From the NCBI GenBank assembly GCA_963812475.1, contig CAWEVI010000036.1:124001-188000 (forward strand): a stretch of DNA of 64,000 bases, written 5' to 3'. The notes below the pieces were generated by a model. It made no database searches, was not told the origin of the DNA, and worked only from the letters and a program-made list of their open reading frames with translations. The first letter of the stretch is position 1. Each line of letters begins with the position of its first letter. Below, in pieces: positions 1 through 8,733 of the stretch. The stretch is from JAMXLO01 sp963812475 (GTDB taxonomy: Bacteria > Pseudomonadota > Alphaproteobacteria > Acetobacterales > Acetobacteraceae). The position numbers and the translations under genes are program-made.

Positions 1-597
1 ATCACCGAGATGCATCCGACGACGGCGTACGGGGATCATATAACCGTGAATCTGGCGGCGCGCAGCGAATGGATTGGAGGGTTCAGTCTTGGTCCGGCCG
101 AAAGCAGCATGGTGGTTCAAGGCTCGGGTGAATTCGACAACCAGTCGTCAAACGTCAACGGGACCGCCACCATTGGTGCTAACGTGGTGGGAACCGGAAC
201 ATTCAACGTCTATGAAGCTCATTCATTCGGCAAGCTCGAATTCATGCACTCGGTATCTGCTGGGCAGACTGTAACCGACTCGGGATACGAGCTGTACGGC
301 GGCGAGTTCGGGGTGGTTCAGGTGGACAATCCGGCGCAGTACCATGCATCTAATGTGCTGGGCTTCGGCGAGATCATCCTGGAAGGATTGAGGGCCACAA
401 GCTACTCCTACAAAAATGATATTCTGTCCATCTTCGACGGCAGGTCGGTGATCGATACGCTGAAGCTTGCCGTGCAGACGATCAACGGTTCTGCGCCGGT
501 CGCCTTTGGCGTGTCCCAGGTGGGCAGCAGTGTCGTGGTTCACGCGGATGGATCGTCGTATCACGATGGCGGGACGTTGTTGCCTGTTCACCCCTGA
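1..597 (+). CDS. C-terminal part of a secreted beta-rich surface protein (5' truncated)
   Basis: The frame is open at the first base and ends with TGA at 595-597, so this is the 3' end of a gene that starts outside the window. The ATG at 10 is probably internal. The visible 198 residues are rich in Gly, Ser, Asn, Thr and Val, contain no cysteine, and show alternating hydrophobic residues, as in repetitive beta-helical or beta-sandwich exported proteins. No catalytic motif or membrane segment is visible. Base composition is a little less GC-rich than the neighbours. A surface or exported role is inferred from composition only. A strong hairpin follows the stop. Confidence 0.6.
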   Translation: MTEMHPTTAYGDHITVNLAARSEWIGGFSLGPAESSMVVQGSGEFDNQSSNVNGTATIGANVVGTGTFNVYEAHSFGKLEFMHSVSAGQTVTDSGYELYGGEFGVVQVDNPAQYHASNVLGFGEIILEGLRATSYSYKNDILSIFDGRSVIDTLKLAVQTINGSAPVAFGVSQVGSSVVVHADGSSYHDGGTLLPVHP

Positions 598-611
598 TAC
601 GCATGGCGCGT

Positions 612-641
612 GGTAGGCCGGTTATTACCGACCGGCCTACC
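612..641 (+). terminator. Perfect 11-bp hairpin after the first CDS
   Basis: The arms GGTAGGCCGGT (612-622) and ACCGGCCTACC (631-641) are perfectly complementary around an 8-nt loop, 15 nt after the stop of the upstream gene. There is no T-tract, so it may act as a weak or factor-assisted terminator or as an mRNA-stabilising structure. Confidence 0.6.
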
Positions 642-1060
642 CGGTGTACTCCAACACCAACTCGAGAGCGGGCGATGGACCGAGGCTGGCCAGATTTGGC
701 CCATGAGGAGCCGACCTATCCGACATTCTCGGCTCCGTCTGCGCGAGGTGTTCCATTCCTCCACGTTGTCGTCGCATGGCACCCACGCACCGGAATGCGG
801 CCAACATGTGCTGCTTTGGTACCTGTGGCCGGCGCCGGCCAGTCTGGCCGGTAACCGGGCCGATCCTCAACGCAAGGGTCAATCCGCGGCGGGTGCCGTT
901 ACGCGGCCGGCGGCAGAGGAGCAGTGGCCGCATATCGTCGCGTCGGAAACTGTCGGTATCGTCCAATCATGACGACGAGATAACTGCTTGATACGGTCTA
1001 TACCCGATGCGTGCTAGACGTTGACCCGTTGGGGCGCCGTTTCGCAAAGGGTGGAGAGCA
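642..1060. other. Intergenic stretch without a supported gene
   Basis: About 420 bases between the hairpin and the cyclase gene. Open frames occur on both strands but are Arg/Pro-rich, lack ribosome binding sites and resemble no family. A purine-rich GGAGAG site at the far end serves the downstream gene. Nothing else is recognised. Confidence 0.5.
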
Positions 1061-2359
1061 ATGACCGATACGCCAGACCCACAGCAAGACTTCGACCAAC
1101 TGGCAGGCAGGCGTATCGTCGACATCCACGTCTGGGCCGTCCGCGAAGGGCTGCGCGGAACTGAGCCGGCGACGCTATTCATGGGCTTGTGTCAGCGGCT
1201 CGTCGATGCCGGCGTGCCGGTGTGGCGGGCGTTCGCTGCTACGCGCACCCTACACCCACAATGGGCAGGTTACAGCTACACTTGGTGGCGCGACGGCGGT
1301 GGCATCGAGCCGGCGCAATTTCCGCGCGGCGACCACTATGAGCGGATCGTCGCAGACAGCGTCTTTGGCTATCTGCGGCGCGAGTCAGCAGTCGTGGGAA
1401 ACGGGAAGCCGTCGATATCATTGCGGCGGCGGCTGGCCGGATTTGAGGCGCAGCTTGATTTTCCTGTTCTGGCAGAACTCGCAGCTCATGGCGCCACGGA
1501 CTACCTTGCCGAACTCGTCGGCCCAGGGGTCGAGGATGCGTCGCGCGGCGACGCTGTCGCCTATTCATTCGCGACTGACCGGACCGATGGCTTCAGCGAC
1601 AACGACATTGCAACGTTGCGTGCAGTTCTACTTGTGGTCTCGCTGGCGATGAGAGCTTACGCGGGGCATGCAATCGCAGCAGGTCTCCTCTCAGCATATC
1701 TCGGCCATGACGCGGGCCGGCGAGTGCACCAGGGGGCAGTAGAGCGCGGCTCAGTCGAGACGATCAGCGCCATGCTGTGGTACGCCGACATTCGCGGGTT
1801 CACGACAATGGCAGACGATATGCCGGGGCCTGCCGTCATCGAACTTCTGGACGATGTGTTCGAAACTTTGGCGACCTGTCTGCGTCCCCGGGGAGCCCAG
1901 ATCCTGAAGTTCCTGGGTGACGGCATGCTGGCGATCTTCCCGCTCGAAAATTTGCGGCCGCAGGAGACGTGTCGCCAGGGGCTCGACGCAGCGCTCGAGG
2001 CGATGAGGGCGATCGACTGCATGAACCGGATGCGCCGTGCTGCGGGCAAGAGGCCGGTGGCCGTCGATTTGGCCCTGCATCTGGGTGAAGTGCTGTACGG
2101 CAACGTTGGTGCCGCGGACCGCCTCGATTTCACGATTATCGGACCAGCGGTCAACGAGGTCGCCCGCATCGAAACTCTCTGCGAGCCGCTGGGCAGATAC
2201 GTGCTGGTGTCGGCTGAACTCGCCGCCGCGGTCGGCCAGGACCGTCGTCTCGTACCGCTCGGTCGGTACAACTTGCGTGGTGTGCGCGAGGAGCGCGCAA
2301 TTTATGGGCTGGAGCCAGACTTGCCGCGCGAACCGCAGAGTCCTGGGGTCCTTTGTTAG
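1061..2359 (+). CDS. Class III adenylate/guanylate cyclase with a novel N-terminal region
   Basis: The protein has 432 residues; the ATG follows a good GGAGAG site. Residues from about 235 to 400 form a class III nucleotide cyclase domain. One metal-binding Asp lies in WYADIRGFT (D243) and the other in KFLGDGM (D287). The motif LDFTIIGPAVNEVARIE carries the transition-state Asn and Arg. All catalytic positions are present, so conversion of ATP to cAMP (or GTP to cGMP) is likely. The first 230 residues are soluble and match the N-terminal region often found on cytosolic proteobacterial cyclases, probably a sensor; its ligand cannot be read from sequence. No membrane helix is visible. It stands alone, without an obvious cyclic-nucleotide effector next to it. 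Confidence 0.9.
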   Translation: MTDTPDPQQDFDQLAGRRIVDIHVWAVREGLRGTEPATLFMGLCQRLVDAGVPVWRAFAATRTLHPQWAGYSYTWWRDGGGIEPAQFPRGDHYERIVADSVFGYLRRESAVVGNGKPSISLRRRLAGFEAQLDFPVLAELAAHGATDYLAELVGPGVEDASRGDAVAYSFATDRTDGFSDNDIATLRAVLLVVSLAMRAYAGHAIAAGLLSAYLGHDAGRRVHQGAVERGSVETISAMLWYADIRGFTTMADDMPGPAVIELLDDVFETLATCLRPRGAQILKFLGDGMLAIFPLENLRPQETCRQGLDAALEAMRAIDCMNRMRRAAGKRPVAVDLALHLGEVLYGNVGAADRLDFTIIGPAVNEVARIETLCEPLGRYVLVSAELAAAVGQDRRLVPLGRYNLRGVREERAIYGLEPDLPREPQSPGVLC

Positions 2360-2727
2360 TTAGAAGTGTGGGCATATGCTGGTGACTGTGAATTCTCGCG
2401 ACTTGATGGCGAAACAGCGACGGTGGCGCCACGGCATCCCGATCGTTATGATGCGGCATGCGCTTCTCCGCGGGCACCGTCGCGAATGCCGTCGCCTGGG
2501 CCAGAACCCGGGTTATCGCACACAATGCGAGCGCATGAGGTGCCAAGACTCGGGCGCGGCCGCCACAGGGTCGCGCGTGGCGATCGAATAGCATTTGATG
2601 TCAGCGGCAGCCTTCCTATCCATCGCCACCCTGAGTTGTCTCCAACCATGACCGAACCGATCGGTCGGCTGGTAATACCTGCCATGGACGTCGCCACCGC
2701 GAGCACCAGGCAATGAAAGGATGGACC
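2360..2727. other. Intergenic stretch without a supported gene
   Basis: About 370 bases between the cyclase and the lipoprotein. Short open frames on both strands look like chance frames (Arg/His-rich, no ribosome binding site, no family resemblance). The last bases hold the GAAAGGA ribosome binding site of the lipoprotein at 2715-2721. Confidence 0.5.
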
Positions 2728-3390
2728 ATGAGACGGTCTGCATGCGCATTGTTGGCATTGGCCAGTCTGGCCGGATGTGCGGACCCGGAGCCGCAACAAA
2801 GGCTCGATTCCCTGCGGCAGCAGCTTGACGCGCTGGAGTTCTTTTGCGCCAGAAAGGACCCGGGCGTGTATCCGGAATGCCCGATCAATGCCAGTTCGAT
2901 TAGCGCAAAAATCCACAGCGTCGAGACGCTCCAGCAGCCCGTCCCTCCGCCTAAATCATTGACGGCCGAGGAGGAGGCCGCGATCATAGCGGGGTCATAT
3001 AAGTATGATCGGGAGTGGGAAGCGAAGGGTACCAGCGGCCGCGTGCCACGTGAATATGACCGCTCGATTGAATTTGTCCTGACGAGTGGGGCTCTCTTCA
3101 GGAGCCCAAGCCTCGATCCCGACCAGCTGCAGTTCTGGTTCCTCTCGAATCCCTACCCGGGGATCATATGTGGATCGGAAAGCCAGCCGAATGTCTTTGG
3201 GATAAATACCGACGCAACGAGATTCGCTGCGTACTTCAGCCCTGCGGGAAAACTTTCCAAAATTGCCGAGCCTGCACGGATACCTCAAGAGAGCTTGGAC
3301 TGGATGTACGCGGATCGTCTCAACGGTCCCATTGCCGCATCGGATGAGGCGGCGTTGTTTCGGATCTGCGGTATCGTACCTGCATCGTAA
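2728..3390 (+). CDS. Hypothetical lipoprotein
   Basis: I chose the ATG at 2728 rather than 2713 because GAAAGGA at 2715-2721 lies 6 nt before it and because it gives a compact signal peptide, MRRSACALLALASLAGC, with a lipobox (LAGC). The cysteine would be lipidated and the protein anchored in the envelope. The mature region of about 200 residues has a short helical N-terminus, further cysteines (FFCAR, YPEC, IICGS, FRICG) that could form disulfides in the periplasm, and no motif I recognise. It converges on the multicopper oxidase gene with a 38-bp gap. GC content is lower than the neighbours. Function unknown. Confidence 0.75.
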   Translation: MRRSACALLALASLAGCADPEPQQRLDSLRQQLDALEFFCARKDPGVYPECPINASSISAKIHSVETLQQPVPPPKSLTAEEEAAIIAGSYKYDREWEAKGTSGRVPREYDRSIEFVLTSGALFRSPSLDPDQLQFWFLSNPYPGIICGSESQPNVFGINTDATRFAAYFSPAGKLSKIAEPARIPQESLDWMYADRLNGPIAASDEAALFRICGIVPAS

Positions 3391-3428
3391 CGACATGATA
3401 CATCCGAAACAATCCACGGCTCGTTTCC

Positions 3429-4988
3429 CTACGAGACAGTAAATTGTGCCATCATACCGGCGTCCTCGTGTTCAAGGATATGACAGTGAGCCATGTAGGG
3501 CGCGTTCGAGCCGGCCGGATGCGGAAAGTTCAGCAAGATCTCGCTGAAGCCGCCGTCGGATACCGGTGCGATGTCTTTCCAGCCGTCGCGATACGCCTCT
3601 GGCTTGCGCCCGCTCTGCGCCACGATGCGAAACTGGCAGCCATGGATGTGGACCGGATGCGGCATTCGGTCATCGCCTTCGGAAATTCGCCAGCGCAGAG
3701 CCTGGCCGCGCTTGGCCGTGAAGCCCGCCTCGCCGAGCGCGAAGGACTTGCCGTTGACGCCGTTGGCGGAAAGCTGTGCTGCTCGGGACAGTTCCGGTTG
3801 GTCCTCAATCAGCCTGGTGACGCGGGCTACGACAGCCGGATCAATTTTGCCGCCCATCCCCAGACCCGCCTTCGTCAACGGCATCATGCCCTCTTTGTCG
3901 CGGAACATGTTCATTACCAGTTCCTGGCTGACATCGGGCAGCGCCGTGGGGATCGTCGGCAATTTCGCAAGCGACGTGGGAAGCGTACCCCGCCCGTCCA
4001 CACCTTCGGGCCGGATCGTAACCAGGGGCAAAGAACCGTCGAACGGCGGCAGCCGCATGATCGGACCGCCAACCGGCAGTGCGACAAGGTCGAACGGCGC
4101 GCCGGAGTGGCAGTCGACCATGACTTCAAAGCGCTCGCCCGCATAGATCATGATTTGCTTCATTTCGACCGGACTTTCCAACAGTCCGCCGTCCGAGCCG
4201 ATGACGAATAACGAGCGGTCGTCCGAGGCTTTCAGCAGGTAGCTACGGGCATTGGAGCCGTTGAGCAGGCGCAGTCGCAACCAGCCGCGCGCGGCGCGTG
4301 CCACGGGATATTGGGCACCGTTCGCCAGCGCGACGTCACCGACATAGCCATTCGTCACCGCGGTCAGATCAATCCGGTCGAGAAACTGCCCGTCGTGCCT
4401 GAAGCGGCGGTCCTGGATGATCAGCGGGATATCGTCCACGCCCCACCGGGAAGGCAGCTTCAGCCGGTCCGTCTCCTCGTCGTCGATGATCAGCAGACCG
4501 GCGAGGCCCTTGATGACCTGCGCGGCGGTGCTCGGATAGAAATGCGGATGGAACCACAGCGTCGCTGCCGGCTGATCGATCGACAGGCTCGGTCGCCACC
4601 GCCCCCCAGGCGCGACTGGCCGGTGCGGTCCGCCGTCAACGTCGCCTGGAATGATCAACCCGTGCCAGTGCACGGTCGTGGGCTCCGGAAGATGGTTGAC
4701 GAAGTCGATTGTCACTGTCTGTCCGCGCCGCAAACGGAGCGCCGGCCCCAGGAACGGACCATTGTATCCGTAGGTCGCCGTGGGTCTGCCCGATTGGAAA
4801 TGCGCCGCGCTGGCACCGGCACGGAAGGCAATGACACCCTCGGCATTCGCCCGGATTTCCGGAGGGATAGCCAGGGCCGGCCGAACGGAATTGCTGGTGG
4901 CAAGCGCGGGCCGCCCAAGACGCAACGCAGCCGTCACACTATAGGCTGCAACGGATCCCAGAGTGGTGCGACGAGAAATTGCTATCAT
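3429..4988 (-). CDS. Tat-exported multicopper oxidase
   Basis: I place the start at the ATG ending at 4988 (519 residues). It opens with a twin-arginine signal (ISRRTTLGSVAAYS), whereas the longer frame reads through a tandem repeat. The copper motifs of three-domain multicopper oxidases are complete: TVHWHG (about 105-110) and WFHPHF (145-150) in domain 1, HPVHIHG and MAHCHILEHEDAGMM near the C-terminus. Together they supply the type 1 Cys/His/Met site and the trinuclear cluster. Such periplasmic enzymes oxidise Cu(I), metals or phenols and reduce O2 to water; the CueO/SufI-like layout fits copper tolerance. The Met-rich insert of CueO is absent and no copper chaperone is adjacent, so the substrate is open. 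The gene is monocistronic. Confidence 0.9.
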   Translation of the reverse strand: MIAISRRTTLGSVAAYSVTAALRLGRPALATSNSVRPALAIPPEIRANAEGVIAFRAGASAAHFQSGRPTATYGYNGPFLGPALRLRRGQTVTIDFVNHLPEPTTVHWHGLIIPGDVDGGPHRPVAPGGRWRPSLSIDQPAATLWFHPHFYPSTAAQVIKGLAGLLIIDDEETDRLKLPSRWGVDDIPLIIQDRRFRHDGQFLDRIDLTAVTNGYVGDVALANGAQYPVARAARGWLRLRLLNGSNARSYLLKASDDRSLFVIGSDGGLLESPVEMKQIMIYAGERFEVMVDCHSGAPFDLVALPVGGPIMRLPPFDGSLPLVTIRPEGVDGRGTLPTSLAKLPTIPTALPDVSQELVMNMFRDKEGMMPLTKAGLGMGGKIDPAVVARVTRLIEDQPELSRAAQLSANGVNGKSFALGEAGFTAKRGQALRWRISEGDDRMPHPVHIHGCQFRIVAQSGRKPEAYRDGWKDIAPVSDGGFSEILLNFPHPAGSNAPYMAHCHILEHEDAGMMAQFTVS

Positions 4989-5050
4989 TTTGGTATCCAA
5001 AAGGCAGCTGCGGTGACATTCACTGGAGTTACGAGCCACCGGACTGGCCC

Positions 5051-5093
5051 GGTTGGTGCATTGCCGGTTGGTGCATTGCCGGTTGGTGCATTG
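5051..5093. repeat. Tandem 15-bp repeat upstream of the multicopper oxidase
   Basis: The unit GGTTGGTGCATTGCC occurs at 5051-5065 and 5066-5080, and a 13-base partial copy at 5081-5093. The array lies 63-105 bases upstream of the chosen start of the oxidase gene, in the probable promoter or leader. Copy-number change would alter promoter spacing rather than protein sequence. Confidence 0.85.
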
Positions 5094-5236
5094 AGAGACG
5101 GCCGGAGGACGCACGCAAACTCCTCACCCCGTCTGCGACTGGTTCACCGAAGGCTTCGATACGGCCGACCTGGAAGAGGCAAAGGCGTTGCTGGACCAAC
5201 TGACGTAACCCGGTGATTGCCAACGGAGCTTCCACG

Positions 5237-7207
5237 TCAGCGTGCCGTACCAATTGCAAGCGTTGCGGACTGCCGTTCCGGGCGACCCAGCTGCTCTATC
5301 AGGATGCGCCGCACCTCGCGCACGGTGAGCGGGTTCGACTGGGTCGAGTGGCCCGAGTGTTCGATCACCACCTCGGACTCGACGCCGTCGATGTGGGCGC
5401 TTTTGTATTGCACAACGCCGTCGTTGCGCTCATCCAGCGGGCCGTCCTGCAGCGTCGGAATAATGGAGTGCGCGTGGATGCCCGGCGCCACCGGAATCAC
5501 CCGGACGGCCCCGATCACCGGGTTGCCGGGTGACATGCCGGCCACGCTGGAGAAATACCGCCGGTCCTTGTCCAGCTTCAGTGCCGCGCTGGCGTTGGTC
5601 AAAATGTCGGCGGCGGTGGTCATGACGGTGACCGGCAGGGTCACCAGCTTCGTGAACAGGCCGACCATCGTCAGGCTGGCCTGATAGCTGCCGCCGTGCG
5701 GCGTGGAGATGAAGATCACCGTCTCGACGAACGGCAGCGGGTGGACGAACAGCGAGTCCTTCAGCAACGCCTTGGTCTCCGGCTTGAGGTTCAGTTCGTC
5801 CAACGGCCGGTTGCTCATCGCGTCCCAGATATTCGTGCCGGACTCGATGGCGACCATCTTGGTCAGCAGTCCACCCTGGCTGTGACCGATCACCACCATC
5901 CGACCGAGTGCCGGGTCGGCCTCCACGCCGCCCAAGGCTCTGACGGCGTCATCCAGCGAGTGGCGCAGCACATCGGCCGAGATCGGGATCGGGTTCCCGG
6001 TGTTGTAGGTGAAGAACCAGAACTCGTAGTGGTCGCGGATTTCTTTGTCTTCCAGCAGGTCGTTGACCATGTCCGCCCAGCGGAACGGGCTGGAGGCGGT
6101 GCCGTGCACCAGGACTACGGGAATTCGGCCGCGACGGTGCGGCTCCAGCGCGAACAGATGATCCTTGGCGTTGGGGTCGTTTGGGTTGTTGAACACATTG
6201 TTGAGCAGGCCCGACAGTTCGCGGGTCCAGCCCTTCCCCTCGCTGGCGACCAGCGCGCGCACCGCGGTCTGGTCGTATTCCAGCGGCACCTCCTGGCCGC
6301 CGATGCGAATGCCGGTGGTGTCGTAGATCGTGTAGAGCTCCAATCGCGCGGTCAGCGCAGCGCCGGTGAGCTGGCGGCGGGGGTCATCCAACTGGAGCAC
6401 GGCGGAGGTCGGGACGCGGAGATTTGGCGGCAACACGAGCCCCTTGTCCGGCTGCACCGCCGGGGCCACGGCGGCGGCGAGCGGTGCACCGATGCCGTCG
6501 CTGCGGTAGTCGTTCTTGAAGCCCTCCACCTTCAGGTTCATCGTCGGCACGAACGAGATCAGGCTGCGCCCGGCAAATGTCAGGCTGGTCTGGTCAATGG
6601 CGACGTCCACTGTGCCGAACGGCAAAGGCGAGGAGCCGCCCTCGAGCGTGGCCATGGCCTCGTTGCTGTCGCGGCTGAGCACCTGGGTCAACGCCAGATT
6701 GTAGAAGTCTGCTGCGTGCAGGAACTGCGGGCTGTACGGATTGGGCTTGTCGGCGTCTCCAGCGGGGAACAGGACGGCGTAGGCGTAGAGCGCGGAGGCC
6801 AGAAGCTGCGCCTTCGACCTGGTGCGGCGGCCCTCCGCGTAGCTCATTTCCGATAGCGCATAGAGGTCGGGCCAGTGCATGCCGGTGGCGATCGCCTGCG
6901 ACCGCAGCGCGGCGATGGCGGCTTCGGGCTGGGTGTCGAAGACATCGAGCAGGGCGGCGCGGCGCAGCACCGTGCGCGTGGGCTCACTGAGCTCATCGCT
7001 GGAGAGGGCGGTGCGGTTCAGGTCCTCATAGGCGGCGCGAAGGCTCACGCGCTCGACCTTCACCGGCGCGCTGCAGGCGGCGAGGGCGAGGGCGAGGGCG
7101 ACGAGGCCACAGGCGAGCAGACCGGTTTGGCGGCGGAGCGGTGTCACTGGGCGGAGAATTGGCAGTGGCCTATCGGGGACCAGGGCCGCCGTCGCGAATA
7201 GGCCCAT
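5237..7207 (-). CDS. Alpha/beta-hydrolase lipoprotein (esterase/lipase-like)
   Basis: The protein has 656 residues. A signal peptide ends in LALAAC (Cys 45), so it is probably a lipoprotein; a GTG at 7147 would give a shorter, more typical signal peptide. The N-terminal 330 residues are helical and beta-rich without a recognised domain. From about residue 360 an alpha/beta-hydrolase fold is clear: HGTASSPFRW supplies the oxyanion loop, VVIGHSQGG the nucleophile elbow with catalytic Ser, and a His near the C-terminus (EHSGHSTQ) could complete the triad. It probably hydrolyses esters or lipids in the envelope. It is flanked by non-coding DNA on both sides and shows no operon partner. Confidence 0.85.
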   Translation of the reverse strand: MGLFATAALVPDRPLPILRPVTPLRRQTGLLACGLVALALALAACSAPVKVERVSLRAAYEDLNRTALSSDELSEPTRTVLRRAALLDVFDTQPEAAIAALRSQAIATGMHWPDLYALSEMSYAEGRRTRSKAQLLASALYAYAVLFPAGDADKPNPYSPQFLHAADFYNLALTQVLSRDSNEAMATLEGGSSPLPFGTVDVAIDQTSLTFAGRSLISFVPTMNLKVEGFKNDYRSDGIGAPLAAAVAPAVQPDKGLVLPPNLRVPTSAVLQLDDPRRQLTGAALTARLELYTIYDTTGIRIGGQEVPLEYDQTAVRALVASEGKGWTRELSGLLNNVFNNPNDPNAKDHLFALEPHRRGRIPVVLVHGTASSPFRWADMVNDLLEDKEIRDHYEFWFFTYNTGNPIPISADVLRHSLDDAVRALGGVEADPALGRMVVIGHSQGGLLTKMVAIESGTNIWDAMSNRPLDELNLKPETKALLKDSLFVHPLPFVETVIFISTPHGGSYQASLTMVGLFTKLVTLPVTVMTTAADILTNASAALKLDKDRRYFSSVAGMSPGNPVIGAVRVIPVAPGIHAHSIIPTLQDGPLDERNDGVVQYKSAHIDGVESEVVIEHSGHSTQSNPLTVREVRRILIEQLGRPERQSATLAIGTAR

Positions 7208-7780
7208 CGTTTCACTCTACCCTGCTTCTGCTTCATCCGCCTGCCGTTCACATTGCGCCTGGTGCCTCTCGACCGAGCGCCCATTGCAGCAATCGACCGA
7301 CATGGGCGCGGAGCAGCTGCGATCCGGCCAAGCATTTATGTTTCCCCGAGTGATCAGGAGCACGTACCGGATAGACCGATGCTCCGCTACCTCCGCCGCA
7401 ACAATTCGCTCGGCGACCGCATCGGCACCGTGGCTGGGCGTGGCCGGGCGCTGTTCGATCGAGTCTCACGAGCCGTGTGCCGAGACGGTGGATCGTTTGG
7501 TGAGACCGGCCCCATTGCCGCCCCGACGCGGGTGGGGCGTCCGGAGTCGGACCCAGGCTGCCAGGGACGGCGCGTTCGTGCTTGTGGCGCGGCCTGATCG
7601 TATTGCGCAAAGGGCGGCGGAGGGGCACTTGGTCGCATCGCGCCAGAACAAATAGCTCTCTGCCTGCGCAGCTCCCTTTCATCGCCCGCGTGGCTGCCCC
7701 CTTGATCGCCATGTCCGGCACAAGGCGTGTCCTCGGGCGGGCCGGCGGCCCGACCCGCGGGCCGGCCCGGACGTTGAGGG
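7208..7780. other. Non-coding stretch with a permease gene remnant and a GC-rich hairpin
   Basis: About 570 bases without an intact gene. It holds a short remnant of an ABC permease gene at 7379-7434. A GC-rich inverted repeat (GGGCCGGC pairing with GCCGGCCC, about 7738-7771) lies just beyond the stop of the minus-strand gene that ends at 7781 and may terminate it. The remainder shows no recognisable coding sequence. Confidence 0.5.
7379..7434 (+). pseudogene. Remnant of the 5' end of a DppC-like permease gene
   Basis: The bases from 7379 encode MLRYLRRNNSLGDRIGTV. They match the first codons of the intact permease gene at 11435 (MLRYLRRNKSLAVGI) at all but one of the first 33 positions. They then continue with GCATCGGCACCGTG, which occurs in the intact gene only near 11693, as if a segment had been deleted. 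After that the similarity ends. No domain survives, so this is a scar of a duplicated or rearranged transporter gene. Confidence 0.6.
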
Positions 7781-8512
7781 CTACGGCCCCGACCCCGCGC
7801 TCGCCGCATCGAGCGCCAGCAGGGCGGGGGTGCGGCCGGCGACCAGCGCGCGCACCAGATAATCCTCGGGCGGCCCGAACGAGGGGTTGTCGGGCAGCCG
7901 GCCGAGCTGGCGGATCAGCGCGGCCCGCCCTGGATAGTTCAGCGCATACGCCTCGGCCTCGGCCGCCGGGTCGGGCTCCGGCTCGGCGGCCGGCTCCGGC
8001 GCAGGCGTGGGAGGCGGCGGCGGCGGCGGCAGGTCCACGGCCGCGAGCGGGTCGCCGGTGAGCGCGTTGGCCATCAACCCCGCGGCGCAATGCTCGGTCC
8101 AGGAGGCCCGGTCGAGGGCGGCGGCGTTCGCCTCCAGCTTCTGCCGTGCCGCCTGCAGGGCCAGCAGCATTCGCAGCGCGCCCTGCGACTGGCGCATCAT
8201 GCTGGCCGACTGCGCGGAGCATTGCAGCACCCGTGGGAGCGGCATCACCGGGTCGCGGGCCAGCCGCAGGCACTCCATCGCCTGGGCGTTGGCGGCCACG
8301 AACTGGCCGGCGAGATGGGCCTCCGCGGCGTTGGCGGGCAACAGCCCGGCGGCTTGCGCGATGGCGGCGTTGTTGCGGTGGGCGTGGTCTTCCGGTGTGC
8401 CGGTGACCGGCGGCGGAAGGTTGCGGCGGAGGGTGTGGACGAGCTGGTAGTAGGCGTCGCGGGTGAGCTGGATGCTGAGGTCGGGGTGGTCGGGGCGGGT
8501 TTTGGGGTCCAT
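7781..8512 (-). CDS. Hypothetical protein with Pro/Glu/Ala-rich linker
   Basis: The protein has 243 residues. Residues 1-160 are helical and Ala/Gln-rich with conserved-looking blocks (DAYYQLVHTLRRNLPPP, AHLAGQFVAANAQAMECLRLA). Residues about 164-190 form a low-complexity linker of seven prolines and Pro-Ala-Glu repeats. The C-terminal 50 residues (NYPGRAALIRQLGRLPDN) form a short second helical unit. I believe similar unknown proteins occur in Acetobacteraceae, but I know no function. There is no signal peptide and no membrane segment. A hairpin follows its stop. Confidence 0.6.
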   Translation of the reverse strand: MDPKTRPDHPDLSIQLTRDAYYQLVHTLRRNLPPPVTGTPEDHAHRNNAAIAQAAGLLPANAAEAHLAGQFVAANAQAMECLRLARDPVMPLPRVLQCSAQSASMMRQSQGALRMLLALQAARQKLEANAAALDRASWTEHCAAGLMANALTGDPLAAVDLPPPPPPPTPAPEPAAEPEPDPAAEAEAYALNYPGRAALIRQLGRLPDNPSFGPPEDYLVRALVAGRTPALLALDAASAGSGP

Positions 8513-8733
8513 GAGGGAGAATATTGTGTTAGGTACTGGTAACTTTCAACGTTTGTAAAGCAGACCTGTCCCTGTGGCCAGCGATGCCCCAGGTGAAGGC
8601 CTGCCGAGACCGGCAGTACGGTGTGGCCTCAGTGACTCCTTGGCTGACAACCTGACCTCCGGTCTTGGCCACGAACGGCTGGTCCGCTATGGAATGAAAA
8701 GAGCGGATAGCGAACATTCGGCTTAAGAACCGC

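Noticed and set aside
5051..5093. Short tandem repeats as a CRISPR array
   Set aside because: The units are contiguous with no spacers, only 15 bp long, and no cas gene is present.
5696..6856. A 386-codon frame on the plus strand opposite the hydrolase gene
   Set aside because: It is Arg/Gln/His-rich, lacks a ribosome binding site and is fully antisense to a clear lipoprotein hydrolase.
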